From: Atrichornis clamosus | Lineage: Eukaryota; Chordata; Aves; Passeriformes; Menuridae | DNA: 64,000 nt | Direction of reading: 5' to 3' | NCBI GenBank assembly: GCA_013400975.1 | Contig: WBMZ01008949.1 | Span: 62,001-126,000 of the forward strand | The notes under the pieces: generated by a model | What the model was told of the DNA's origin: nothing | The model's database searches: none | What the model saw: the letters and a program-made list of their open reading frames with translations, nothing else | Shown: positions 1 to 10,623 of the stretch, one piece after another | Layout: each line of letters begins with the position of its first letter | Position numbering within the stretch: the stretch's first letter is position 1 | Translations under genes and position numbers: made by a program

Positions 1-360
1 CTTCTTTTAATTTTAGCTTTGAATTTTCCTTAACTTCCTTATCTAGCAGTGTTTTCAGTAAAACTGTATGTAAGCAACACACCAGAAACTGAAATTAGAG
101 TGAGGATGTGTTAAAAAAATAGGTTAATTTAATCTGAGACAAACACCTGTTTGAAATAACATTTGAACCAAGTATGTTTCACATTGGATGTGTGTCGAAG
201 CAATGTGTTAGTGTCATTATTTGAGAAGAGATGTTATAAGAAACATGAAATGTATTGAACTGTGTGGGAGGGGAGGTTCAGGTGTGATGGAGAGACATAA
301 CATACACCTCTGAACCTTGGGGGTTTGTTCCTTAGCAAACATTAGTGCAAGTTTATAGAA
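1..360. other. 5' flank, no gene recognised
   Basis: AT-rich sequence without a convincing coding region or RNA gene. In mammals MTIF2 lies on this side of PRORSD1 and points away from it, so a divergent gene may start near here, but no MTIF2 coding sequence is visible. That expectation comes from known human gene order, not from the sequence. Confidence 0.5.
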
Positions 361-640
361 TTTACCCAGTTTTTGCGGGTAGAAGCCGCCCGTGGGCGGG
401 CCCAGCCCGGCGGCGGGGGCGGAGCGGGACGCGATGGCGGCGGAGCTGCGGGAGGCGCTGGAGCGGCGGCTGCGGGACCTGGGCATCGCCACCGTCACCG
501 CCGAGCACCCCCAGGTACGGGAGCCTCGCCCTCGGCCTCCTCCGCGCCTCCGAAAAACCCGGGAATAAAACCCCGCCTGCCGACGGGGCACAGCGGGATT
601 CGGGGCGGGCTTAGGCCCCGCGCGTGAGTTTTTAGCAGAA
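361..640. promoter_or_regulatory. CpG-island promoter of PRORSD1, possibly bidirectional
   Basis: There is an abrupt change from AT-rich flank to dense CpG around the first exon. Sp1-type GC boxes are visible: GGGCGGG at 394-400 and GGGGGCGGAG at 415-424, the latter only about 10 bases before the start codon. A TATA-like stretch (TTATAGAA) lies near 353-360, but the island looks like a broad housekeeping promoter. The CpG density continues past exon 1 into the intron. Whether it also drives a leftward transcript is inference. Confidence 0.75.
434..514 (+). CDS. PRORSD1: PRORSD1 coding exon 1
   Basis: Twenty-seven codons starting at the ATG in the CpG island. It ends CCCCAG before the donor GTACGG and is in phase 0. 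It encodes the N-terminal helix of the editing domain and runs to the residues preceding the VFTVEEM block. Confidence 0.9.
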
Positions 641-1548
641 GTATCAATGTGGAAGTTTTCGCTGGGCCTCCAGAATGTTTGGGGGCTTTTCTGGGTCGCT
701 TCGTCTCTGCCTCTGTCTCCAGATTCCCCCCTCTTCCCCGGCAGTCTGAGGAGCCGTCCACTCACTTTCCCCTGAAGTCGGCGGCATCCAAGACGCTTTC
801 CAAACCTTTTCTCACTCCCAATTACAAGCACACGTGCCACGTCATTCCAGTGTGTGCGGTGGAGTCGCAAACAGGAGCGCTCACGGTGCTGCCTTTAAAG
901 CGAGACAGAAATGATTCTGAAAGTGTGTTGGGAGCAGTTTGTCACATTTTATTCGTGTTCTGTTAAAATTTCTTCATAAAAGGGTACAGCTTTTAGGCCG
1001 AGTAGAACATTCAGTGTTTTCTAAGTATTTAACATAAGATACCTGCCAGTACACGACTGGGAGTCTAACGGGATATGGAGTCTCACACCACACTGGGTGC
1101 TGTTTTCCAGGTGTTCACTGTTGAAGAAATGATGCCCCACGTCCAACACATGAAAGGAGGTCACAGTAAAAACCTGTTTCTTAAAGACAAAAAGAAGAAA
1201 GGGTTCTGGCTGGTGACTGTCCTGCACAACAGGCAGGTCAATTTAAATGAACTTGGTAAAAAACTGGGCGTTGGAAGTGGAAACCTAAGATTTGCTGAGG
1301 AGAATGCCATGCTGGAAAAGCTGAAAGTGGGCCAGGGCTGTGCCACACCCCTCGCCCTGTTCTGTGACCAGGGAGATGTCAGGCTTGTGCTGGACGCTGC
1401 CTTGCTGGAAGGGGGCCACGAAAAGGTGTATTTTCATCCAATGACAAATTCTGCAACCATGGGCTTAAGCCCCGATGACTTCCTGAAGTTTGTGAGATCA
1501 ACAGGCCACGATCCTGTCATTGTACACTTTGATGAAAACATCAAGTAG
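434..1548 (+). CDS. PRORSD1: PRORSD1, prolyl-tRNA synthetase associated-domain protein (2 coding exons, 172 aa)
   Basis: The coding sequence is 434-514 joined to 1111-1548. The family consists of free-standing homologues of the editing domain of bacterial prolyl-tRNA synthetase (YbaK/ProX superfamily). Members hydrolyse mis-charged tRNA, typically alanyl-tRNA-Pro, in trans in the cytosol. Exon 1 gives MAAELREALERRLRDLGI onward (27 residues) and exon 2 gives 145. Family marks include SKNLFLKD (residues 46-53) with the conserved Lys/Asn region, the GxxxP loop GCATP (103-107), and HPMTNSATMGLSP (136-148), the usual C-terminal signature. The ATG at 434 has G at -3 and G at +4, a good Kozak context, and sits just after the GC boxes. 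The intron is GT-AG and phase 0. There is no frameshift or internal stop, unlike the human copy (PRORSD1P). The exact substrate is inferred from the family. Confidence 0.93.
515..1110 (+). other. PRORSD1 intron 1
   Basis: A GT-AG intron of 596 bases. Its first part is still CpG-rich and continues the promoter island; the rest has ordinary composition and ends TGTTTTCCAG. Nothing else was recognised in it. Confidence 0.85.
1111..1548 (+). CDS. PRORSD1: PRORSD1 coding exon 2 (terminal)
   Basis: 145 codons plus TAG. It carries nearly the whole YbaK-type domain, including GCATP and HPMTNSATMG. The frame is open upstream of the acceptor to 1075, but the acceptor TTTTCCAG at 1103-1110 marks the true exon start. 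Confidence 0.93.
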   Translation: MFTVEEMMPHVQHMKGGHSKNLFLKDKKKKGFWLVTVLHNRQVNLNELGKKLGVGSGNLRFAEENAMLEKLKVGQGCATPLALFCDQGDVRLVLDAALLEGGHEKVYFHPMTNSATMGLSPDDFLKFVRSTGHDPVIVHFDENIK

Positions 1549-1609
1549 AAGTTCACTTTTCTACTAGTCATAGATTTGGTAGGGCAAAACCGGTGAAAAT
1601 CTCGTTTCA

Positions 1610-1615
1610 AATAAA
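1610..1615 (+). terminator. poly(A) signal of PRORSD1
   Basis: AATAAA lies 62 bases after the stop codon and is followed by a T-rich stretch from about 1636. This suggests a very short 3' UTR. Confidence 0.75.
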
Positions 1616-3432
1616 ACTTGAAAAAACTGGCTTACTCCTTTGTAATTCTTTTTAATTGTGTAGGTTTATGTTGTATCACCTGGTGAGAAAAAATACTGCC
1701 TTTAAGTTATTAGAAGTTTAACTATTTCTTAGAAAGACATGTTTGCAATCGGCCACTAAGTAGCTGGTGAAAAGGCATTATTTAAATAGTTATAGTCTTT
1801 ATCAATAAATGAACAAAACTGGAATTTCTTGGGCATGGGACTGGCCTTGAAGGTTTAAACTTAACATCACTAGAAAAGAACAAATTCAAAGCTGTAGAAC
1901 ACCTGTCAATACCCCTAGGACAGAGATGCCCTACTTTATTCTTTTTACCTAGAAAAACAACTCACCTATGCTACAGGAAGTGCATTGGATTGTCTGCAAT
2001 TTGTCTGAAAATTGATTTTTCAAAGTGATGGTGCGTTGAAGACAGAAGCAGCAGAAACCCCATCAAGTCCAGGAATATCCTCTGGCAATGAGCGCCCCCA
2101 AAGCCAGGGGAGCAGTGAGGGATGGAATCTGAAGGTGATGGGCATATAGGCTCTTGGATGCAGCCTAAGGAAAATGTCATGTACAAACGATGCCTGCAGG
2201 GCAAGAGCACCAGCACCAGCTGAGATGAGGAGAAACCAAAACTACAGGAGTATGAAGTAAAAACACGTAAAAGGATGTGTGATCTTGGATGAATTAACTA
2301 TTACTATTAACTGAGTAAGAAAAAGCATCTTCTAGGGCAAGTTCCTTCACCCACATCCTTACCGCGGTTTCCTTCGTTTTAGAAGGATTTGGCACCTGTT
2401 CCCAGAGCTCTTGGTGACAGAACACTTCACCATCTCACAGTTCAGGTTCTCCACTCTGGCAGACACAAACTAACCCCGTGTATCCTGGGAGTCATGTCCA
2501 GTGGGAAAGAAGTGACCGAAAAATGCTGAAGCTGTAGGAAGAGTCACTAGAGAGATGTCCAGATACATGTGACTTTCTAGACTGAAGGGAACACCTGGTA
2601 TTTAGGAATACTGGGGTGATGAGTCAGTCACAATGAGCAATGAGGTTGACAAATACACCACTAAATTAGCTCTGCACTAAGATCCATTATGATGTGTCTT
2701 CAAAAGTAAAATTTATCTTGCCCTCTCTCTGCCATTCACTCTCCCTCCCCCTTAAGATTTCTTCTTTGTGGTACCCCAAAATCCCTTATCACTTAAAAAA
2801 AGAACATTAAATTTGACTTGTCAAGGCTTTAAAATCTGGAATGTTTTAAATGTGAGAAATTGTTTGAAGTACATGCACAATCCTACAGTCTGCACTGCCT
2901 AAAGTTGTAATTACCTTCATCCTCAGAAGGGATCCTGAGACTTGTCTCAACAAAAAAAACCACCAAGGCTTCAAAACCCAGGCTTCAAATATTACATTTG
3001 GCAAATCTGTAATGATTTCTTTTTGTATTTACTTATGAAAGCAGTGTCTTTTTTTTTTTTTTAAATAATAGTATCAAAATAGTGTACAGTTAAAAGCTAC
3101 CCAGCTCTACACAGATCACACGGAACAAACTACACATGGTCCAGAAAAATTCTGCTACAGTTTTATCAGTTTCCTTCCAGAAGAAATACTCACTGCACAC
3201 ATCACCACGACACCAATACCCTTCCAGTAACATCAGTTTCCAGAGAAAGTGTGTATAAATATACACACACAAAATAAGAATAAAAATTATTTGGTTTGGC
3301 ATTTTAATAACATCATTAATAAATGTATACAATGGCAAACATTAAAAAAATCAATATGTAAAGGAAATTACAGTTTTAAATAAGAGCTTTTTAAGTTCTG
3401 TTTCACACCTAGGTACATTCCTTTAAGGCAGT
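1616..3432. other. intergenic space between PRORSD1 and CCDC88A 3' ends
   Basis: No coding exon, RNA gene or clear repeat was recognised. It contains an AT-rich stretch with a T run near 3049-3062. The two genes converge here. The end of the CCDC88A 3' UTR cannot be fixed from sequence alone, so part of this space could be transcribed from the minus strand. Confidence 0.5.
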
Positions 3433-6400
3433 TTTATTAATATCAAAGCATTATTTACATATACATCATCAGCTACCCCTAAAAATCACACATGAGCTCC
3501 TTTGTTAGGCTGCATCATGTCCTGGACAAAGTTTAGAAATAATAATAATTAAGTGTTGGGAATGTTACTAAATCCTCACAGACTATCAGAAAAGTAAATA
3601 AAACATACACATTGTATGGCATGACAACCTCCTTCGTAACCTGGAACTGGCAGTGATGGATTTGGGACTCCTGGGGTACAAAGGGGTGTGTGTGTGTGCT
3701 CCTGTGTACACTGTCCCACAGCTGCCGTGTGCTTCCCTGGGATTCGGAGTATCAGGAACTGTGCAGCAGCTCCCAAATTTACTTTTTTATTTTATTTTAA
3801 GGGCACAGACTGGGAAAATTAAGAAAGGAAGAAGAAAAGGGGAATCAGCAGAGCACAGAGAGCCACCTGACTGCTTGGCTGCCTGGAAACTTCTCTGCAA
3901 AACAAGAGCAGACAGCTAGAGAAGAGCTGAGCTGATCAGTGAAGGGGAGGGATCCTGTTTGATGGAAATGACACATCCAGGTGTGCTGAGGGCAGGGCAC
4001 ACGTGCCCAGCAGTGCTCTGCACACAGGAGCGTGTTCCAGAGTCATGACAAGGACAGTGAGTGTCCCCAGACACAGCCACCCGCTGGGGTCTGTGAGCAC
4101 ACACAGCATTTGGCACTGCACTTCCATCTCTTGCTCCAAGCCACGCGTGTTCCTCTAAAAACAGTAAATGGTTCTGGTTTGGGGGTTTGAGCTGCATCAT
4201 CATCCTCTGTCATCAGAGAGTGAGGAGAACCCTGGCACGGGCCCTGAGATGAGTTTGAACACATCATCACTTACAGCTAAGAGCTTCCTAACCTTTATGG
4301 CCTTTGAATTGTCTGTCATACCCGCTGTGCCCTTAGTAGAGATCTTTTAGCCCATTTTATCATAAAAATATTTCAGAACAAAGTCCTTCTAAAGGAAAAA
4401 AAAAAAACCAGAAAAATCTCACCATCTAAAGCTTACTGAACATACCTCTGTTCTCCCCTTTTTGACAAGATTTCATGCTTTTGAATCTGTTGAACTGCAT
4501 TCCACAGTGGGGGTCACCTTCACTGAGGGGAATGGAGAGCTGCAGGTGACGTTGTGCTCCTGCCTGTTGGACACTTGGAGGTGACACAGGGAATGCAACT
4601 CTTTACAACAGGAACAGGAATGTGCTTATTGGCTTTAATAAAATAGAACAACTAATTTTGTGTCTAAGTTCCTGTCCACTTCCTCTGAGCTCACTGCAAA
4701 TCTTTCCAGACAAATATATGCAACCACCAAATGTACCAGTAACATTTGTTGACTTCAGTATAAATCAATAATGAACAAAATGTATCTAGTAAAAGATAAC
4801 CTTAAAGGGAACTGATTGTAAAATGCATATGATATTATTTACATTTCTTTTTGCCATCAAGAAACCTCCTAAGCCACAATCAGCTCATGTCAAAAAGACA
4901 AACAATAAAAAAAAAATTAGTCAATACACAAACATTTTAAGACAGTCTTATCCTGGAAATGGCATTTGTGGAAAAGAGTCTTGTATTAAAATAAAAGTTA
5001 CAGAAAAATCATACCTGACAATTTTCTGTCAGAAACATCTGAACATACATATGCAGAGTAACTTGGGAATGTGAAAAACACAAAGGACAAATGATTTCTC
5101 TATAATACCATTATCCCATGACTCCCACTTCTGTTAGTTACCCAACTTTTCCATGGATGTAAACAAATTTTTCTCTTGCAGTATGCAACAAAAATCAGCA
5201 TAAACTTTCTTAAGAGCAATTTCATGCAGATTATGCTAACCAAATAAGGCAGTGAAGTGCCAGTAGCTGTGAGGTTTTTGTATCTGTATATACAGTTCAT
5301 TTCAACAAAATACTACAGCATTTCCTTTAGATTTACAGACGTAAATAGAAACTGCTAGTTATGGGGTTTTTTGGCTAATTATTAGCAGAAGCTTAAGCAA
5401 ATCAGTGGCTAATTTCAAAAACAGAAGATGAAAGGAGTTTTGTTTTGTTTTTTTTTTATCCCTGGAGTAATTCTTGAGACCTTAAAATCCTTGGTCCTTA
5501 GGGAGATGAGAACTGTCCTTTATTCAGTAGATCTTAACAGTGCAATGTGCAATAATTCCTAAGACCATCTACACATTTTCGGCAGTAGACTCCAGTAGAG
5601 CTCCTTGATTCAAGGAAGGAAGGTAGGTAGGTAGGTTTTTTATTTCTTGCCTGCTCTAGTCACGAAGAATGTACAAAATTCCCTTAATTTTTATTAATGA
5701 TTCCTACAGTCGCTGTCTTGTTACTTCAGATATAAAGGCTTCACACTGAGATACTGAAGGACACTTTTCTCTCTGTGTTCAGTCGAAAGGCAGAAAGAGA
5801 AAAGAATGTAAGAAAAAGCTTCAGGTGTAGAGGCACAACACACAGAGTTCAGTCACTAACAGCACTAACAGCATGCACCAAAGGGGCTCAGGGATGTTGA
5901 GAGGAAGACAGAACACCAAAACCAAGCTTTATAAAAAAGGCAGATTCTGTGGGGTACTGAATACTCTGAGTTTTGTTCAGCTGCTCTCTCAGATTTACCT
6001 GTCCCTGTCTGAGAACTGACTTCAGTATTATTTCTTAATGGGATCTCTTTGAACTTTCTTCTTCGTGAGATTGGAAAAATAAAAATAAATGTAATTTTTA
6101 CAAAAGGCAAAAGGCTGAGCGAGGTTCCCTGCCTCTGGAAAACCTCTGGAGAGCCTCTGGTCCTGGCCTAGCGAGTGAGCGCGAGAGAAGCCAGGTAAGC
6201 AAGCAGTATTTACATCTGGTTAATGCAATGTGCTCTGGGGCTGAGATGGAATGCTGTTAGTTTGTTGTAAATGAAATTCATCTCATTTACAGTTTGGGCA
6301 GGAAACTCACCACTTGGCCCACAGCTCATGTAGTGGGTAATAGAATTAGGAGCTTTGTTGCTCCCTAGACCTGCTTTTTGAATTTCTGCTTTCTGGGATA

Positions 6401-9016
6401 GCTTCCACATCTGCAGAGAAAAGCATTTCAGGTTATTCATTGTGTTTACCAGGACATGAAAAAAACCCTTCATGCATTAAAATACATTCTACTCATTACG
6501 AGAGCAAAAGGATAAACAAATACTTTTTTGTTGTTCTTAGGAGGAAAGGACAGAGGAGAGGGACAGAAGAAACTCACTGCAAGTGCCTACTCAGCTACAC
6601 TCACTGACATTCATCTCAGCATTTGAAACAGCCAAGTATTACTCCTCAAGCCACAGTCAGAAAAATGTCACCTTTAGCTACACCAACCCTACATTTCTGC
6701 ACGTATGGAAAGAAAAAATAATAATGAGGTGCAATCACAGCTGACTGACCCTAGAAGAGAACTTCCCTCACCACATTTGGACCTGCTGCACATTGACAGA
6801 AACGTTCACATTCAATTCTACAAACCACAAAATTGTCTTTGCATGCAGTAGCTTGAACATGCAAAAGGCAGTATCTGAATTCACCAGTCACTTAAAGCAA
6901 AGCATCAAGCAAACCCTGACCCAGGCAAACCTCAGCTGTGAGCCTGAACAAAAAAACCTTTCTGGGCAGCAGCCACATATTTAGTGTTTATCAGTACCAT
7001 GCAAAGCCCTAACTTAGCATTTTTCAAGGCAGCAGGGACCAAGGGATGAGCAAGGGCTCCATGTGTTTCACAGCCTGCCATGCACACGGCCAAGGAGCAG
7101 CAGGGATTGGGAATTCCACAGATCCTTCTGCTATTTGAGTGTAGACCAAGAGGGACATCCATAAACTTCTTGTTAAAGTGTAACCAAGAAGTGGAGAAAA
7201 AAAATGATCCTTCTGTCCATGAAAAGATTTCCTTTCTTTCATATCCAACAAACAAATGCTGGTAAGTCATTATTCAGAGCCATGAAATACTCTCTTGCAG
7301 AAGACCTCTACTGCTGCTGAACTCAGAGGTGCAAGAACAGGAGCACAAAAAGTCATTCTTCTCAGAACTGAAATGCAAAATGCATTACAAATTTATAAAC
7401 CAATGCAAAGTGGCTTGAGCTGGACAAGGTTAGTCTCCAACTCCTGTAGACAGGAGACACATGCTCCAGGACACGCACACTCGGTGATTCTGAAGCCCTC
7501 GGGGTTTAAGAGGGAAGCTGGGGACAATATTGGGAGTTTTTGTAGGTGTGACAGTCTAAGGACCTGAGCAAGACGAGGAGGTAACAGCACACCCGAGAGC
7601 TGCTCTGACTTCTGCAACCACACAGTGGCTCTGAACAGCAGCTGCACACCCTCTGGGAGCAGTGTCACTGCAGGGCACAGGTAGGGAAAACCAGATCCTG
7701 GCAGCACAGGATGGGTTTGTACTGTCACAGCTAAGGCTGTAATTCCTTAATTAACTTGCAAAATGCCTTGTGCACACATTGCGTCGGATCCCAGCGCTCG
7801 TCACCTCCCACCTAATTCCGACACATCGACAGATGAACGGGAGTCAAATGGCACGACCCAAGATCAGAACACTGCTCTCGCTCTGCCACAGTAAATGTGG
7901 GTGACATTATGATTATATGTATCAGATTCCTCATTCTTTTTCTGCTGAGACAATTCCAGAGGGAACACAGCAATAACTGAACACTCGCTGTGCCCAACAC
8001 TGGTGAGAAGTGAGAGATTTATCAGCCCAGTAACAACGGGTGGTGCAGACCTGGGGAAGGACTGTGTCACATCCCATAATAGTCATTTTACTCTCCACAG
8101 ACATTCAATATCCTCCCCTCATTCCCTGAAATGCAGGGCTTCCTAGCCCGTATAAAACAGAGCCCTTCCACACTCCCACATGGGAATTCTGCAGCTTTTC
8201 CTTGGGGAACTGTGGATTTGCTGCCCCTCCTTAATTAAGCACTGAGGAATTAAAAAGTTCAGCCCACACAGCAGTTCTGTGACTGCCACAGAACTGCTGG
8301 CAGAATAAATTTAATTGTAAAAATCAAAACGTGACATTTGTTATTTCCAGTATTTATTTTCAATTTTAAATATTTTCCCCCAGCTATATTGACATTCAGG
8401 TTTTTTGTAACTTATGTAATTTTGACTCCACAATTGGCATAACTATGTCCTCTTGCAAATAAGAGGTCATGTCTAAAGCCTTATGTAATTATAGCTTAAA
8501 TCTGGTACAATTTTAAACTCTATTTATATTTACCATTGAGAAGTTTCAAGCACTTGCAGAGAGAGTGGCACATTAAGTAATTACTTTTTAACATTTCTCC
8601 TTAGCTGCACATCTGGGACTTAAGGAGTTATTTGCTGAAGCATTCCTATCCTCCCATAACCTTGCAAGCAACTTGGCAACTTTTTCTTTTATTTAACTGT
8701 GCTAATTTAACATTTTTTCTGCTTTTTGTTACACCATTTGTTTTCTACTGTATCAGTGTTACTTCTGTTGAGAAGCAAAAATGAACTTCCACCATACTCA
8801 GGACAGGTTTTTATTCCCATACAACACAAGGAGCCTGTGATTTGACTCCTGATAAAACCAAACACTTCACCACAGTTGTACCAAAGACATGGAAAGACAA
8901 AGCAGACCAAAGGGAAAAGGTCATTTTTTCATGACAAGTGCTGTGTAATATGTGACTATTTATCACCTCTTTGTAAGAATGATCATTTCTGTTCAGGATT
9001 ATGAATGGTCTGTGTG
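3433..9016 (-). other. possible extended CCDC88A 3' UTR / downstream flank
   Basis: There is no convincing ORF on either strand. Several minus-strand AATAAA signals (TTTATT on +) occur at 8353-8358, 5518-5523, 3786-3796 (two overlapping) and 3433-3438. They would permit 3' UTRs of about 1.3, 4.1, 5.8 and 6.2 kb. Human CCDC88A also has a multi-kilobase 3' UTR (general knowledge). A short tetranucleotide run (GGAA/GGTA) sits at about 5612-5635. Where transcription really ends is unknown. Confidence 0.35.
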
Positions 9017-9022
9017 TTTATT
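9017..9022 (-). terminator. candidate proximal poly(A) signal of CCDC88A
   Basis: TTTATT on + reads AATAAA on the coding strand, about 594 bases after the stop codon. It is the first canonical signal. Its use is not proven, and distal signals exist. Confidence 0.4.
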
Positions 9023-9615
9023 ACTCAGTATGGACAGTAATTAGTATTTACTGTGCAAAGCAGAGGCACTGAGTTATTGAGCTGTGACTTGTTCCATGGC
9101 ACAAATGAAAAGGGTAAGAAGACACTGAGATCTCTCCAAAAGCATCTTTTCATTAGTACCTCGTTTTTGAAAGAAGAGGAAAAAAAAAAAAAGCTTTTCC
9201 TCCAAGTAGATAATCAATGTGTTACTGATACCCCTGAGAGCTCGGGCACCACTGACAGTGCTGTCCTTGTCCCAGGAATTCTGTTCCCTGCGCCGTTCCG
9301 GGCATGCGCTGGGTTTAACATGCAGCAGTAACCAACAGGAAAACACCAAAATATTTGCAATGCATGACAAATAAAAATATAGCTTGTATTATAAAGGCAT
9401 GCAAAATATACACAGTGCAATTAATGTTTCATGCAGACTTTGGTGGGGTTACAATTCCACATTCAAACATGCCACAGTCCACAGGGAACAACCACCCGCG
9501 GATCAACCAGGAATGACTCGTTCATTGTAGGGAAGTTTTCTCTGTAATCCAGAGGACATTGAGAACACCTTTATGGCATGTCAGACTTAGATATATTTAA
9601 TAACACAACTCTCTT
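9017..9615 (-). other. CCDC88A: CCDC88A proximal 3' UTR
   Basis: Sequence directly after the TGA stop (9616-9618), down to the first canonical minus-strand AATAAA. It is AT-rich and has no coding potential. Confidence 0.6.
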
Positions 9616-10623
9616 TCATACACAGCCATACTCATACCACAGGGTCTGATTATCTTCCGAGACCAGCAGCGGGGATTCGGCCTCACCGGGGCCGGGGCCA
9701 GGGCCAGAGTCCCTGGGCAGAGCTGCCCGTGGGGCACTCTGAGCTCTCTGAGCAGCACAAGGCTGTTCCTGGCTCCTTGGCACTGACCTAAACGCCGACA
9801 CATTTGCCGGATCAGCTGGTTTGGATGTGGCTCTTTGGGGCAATCCACTGATATTACTGACTAACTCGGTGTTAAGGGACAAGAAGGGCTGAGGCGCACT
9901 GAAGGACCCTGTGCTGCCATTACCAGATCCACCGACTTTATCCCAGAACACACCTGTGCTCGGCAAAGTTCTCTCACGACAACTTGGCCTTTCCATCCTG
10001 GAAGGCTTGGGAACCTCAGAGTTACCTCCTAAATTACGTGCTGTGAGGGCAGGAGCTGCCTCGCCCTGCGGGCCACGCTCCACTCTGCCAGGCACACAGT
10101 GAACACAAGGAGAGGATAACCGGAGTGCTGAGTACTCACTGGAGGTTGGCGGAGCACTCCTGTCAGCTGGGGCTGCATCCACGGACACCGGCGGCCTACT
10201 GTCCTTGGACAAAAAATCATGGATGCTTGTCCTTCGGGTGGTTCCTTCTGCCGTGGAAATCACGCTGCTGGCACGAGGTAAGGTGGCGTAAGGGTTGCAA
10301 TCTCTGGATTGTCGCTGGGACACAGTGGCTTGGATCTTTTCCTTCACTGACCTGGCCTTGCCCTGGGAGCCAGGTGTGAATTTGACTGGCGAGCTAGTGA
10401 AGTACAGATCTTCAGTCTTCCGGAGGCTGGGCCTCACAAGCTGCTCTGGTTTAAGGGATCGTCCGTCTGAGAAATCGACTGTGTTCCTGACACTCAGCGA
10501 TCTCACGATCCCACAACCAGCAGCCGGCTGTTTCCGGAGCTTTTCCCTCCCTGCCAGCTCCGCAGACTCGGACAAGCTTCTCATGACTTCATCTAAAAGG
10601 TTCTCTTCACTTGCAGACTTCAT
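9616..10623 (-). CDS. CCDC88A: CCDC88A exon W29, terminal coding exon with GCV tail
   Basis: 335 codons plus TGA. The first about 150 residues match mammalian Girdin: [27 protein letters not shown] (Tyr1718, human Y1764) and [16 protein letters not shown] (Tyr1756, human Y1798), the phosphotyrosines known to engage PI3K p85, then [18 protein letters not shown]. The remaining about 180 residues are Pro/Ser/Gly-rich, probably disordered, and end LWYEYGCV, a class of PDZ ligand known from Daple. The exon starts after TTTTACAG. A strong internal donor (GTGAGT) lies at 10139-10134. Confidence 0.94.
   Translation of the reverse strand: MKSASEENLLDEVMRSLSESAELAGREKLRKQPAAGCGIVRSLSVRNTVDFSDGRSLKPEQLVRPSLRKTEDLYFTSSPVKFTPGSQGKARSVKEKIQATVSQRQSRDCNPYATLPRASSVISTAEGTTRRTSIHDFLSKDSRPPVSVDAAPADRSAPPTSSEYSALRLSSPCVHCVPGRVERGPQGEAAPALTARNLGGNSEVPKPSRMERPSCRERTLPSTGVFWDKVGGSGNGSTGSFSAPQPFLSLNTELVSNISGLPQRATSKPADPANVSAFRSVPRSQEQPCAAQRAQSAPRAALPRDSGPGPGPGEAESPLLVSEDNQTLWYEYGCV

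Noticed and set aside
217..870. A 217-codon minus-strand frame over the CpG island
   Set aside because: It covers the PRORSD1 promoter and exon 1 in reverse. Its Arg/Gly/Pro-rich low-complexity translation is typical of reading a CpG island, and it has no MTIF2 similarity.
5865..6110. Minus-strand frame containing SERAAEQNS, considered as the mammal-type short Girdin tail exon
   Set aside because: The match to the mammalian tail is only a few residues, and there is no acceptor in the right phase directly before it.
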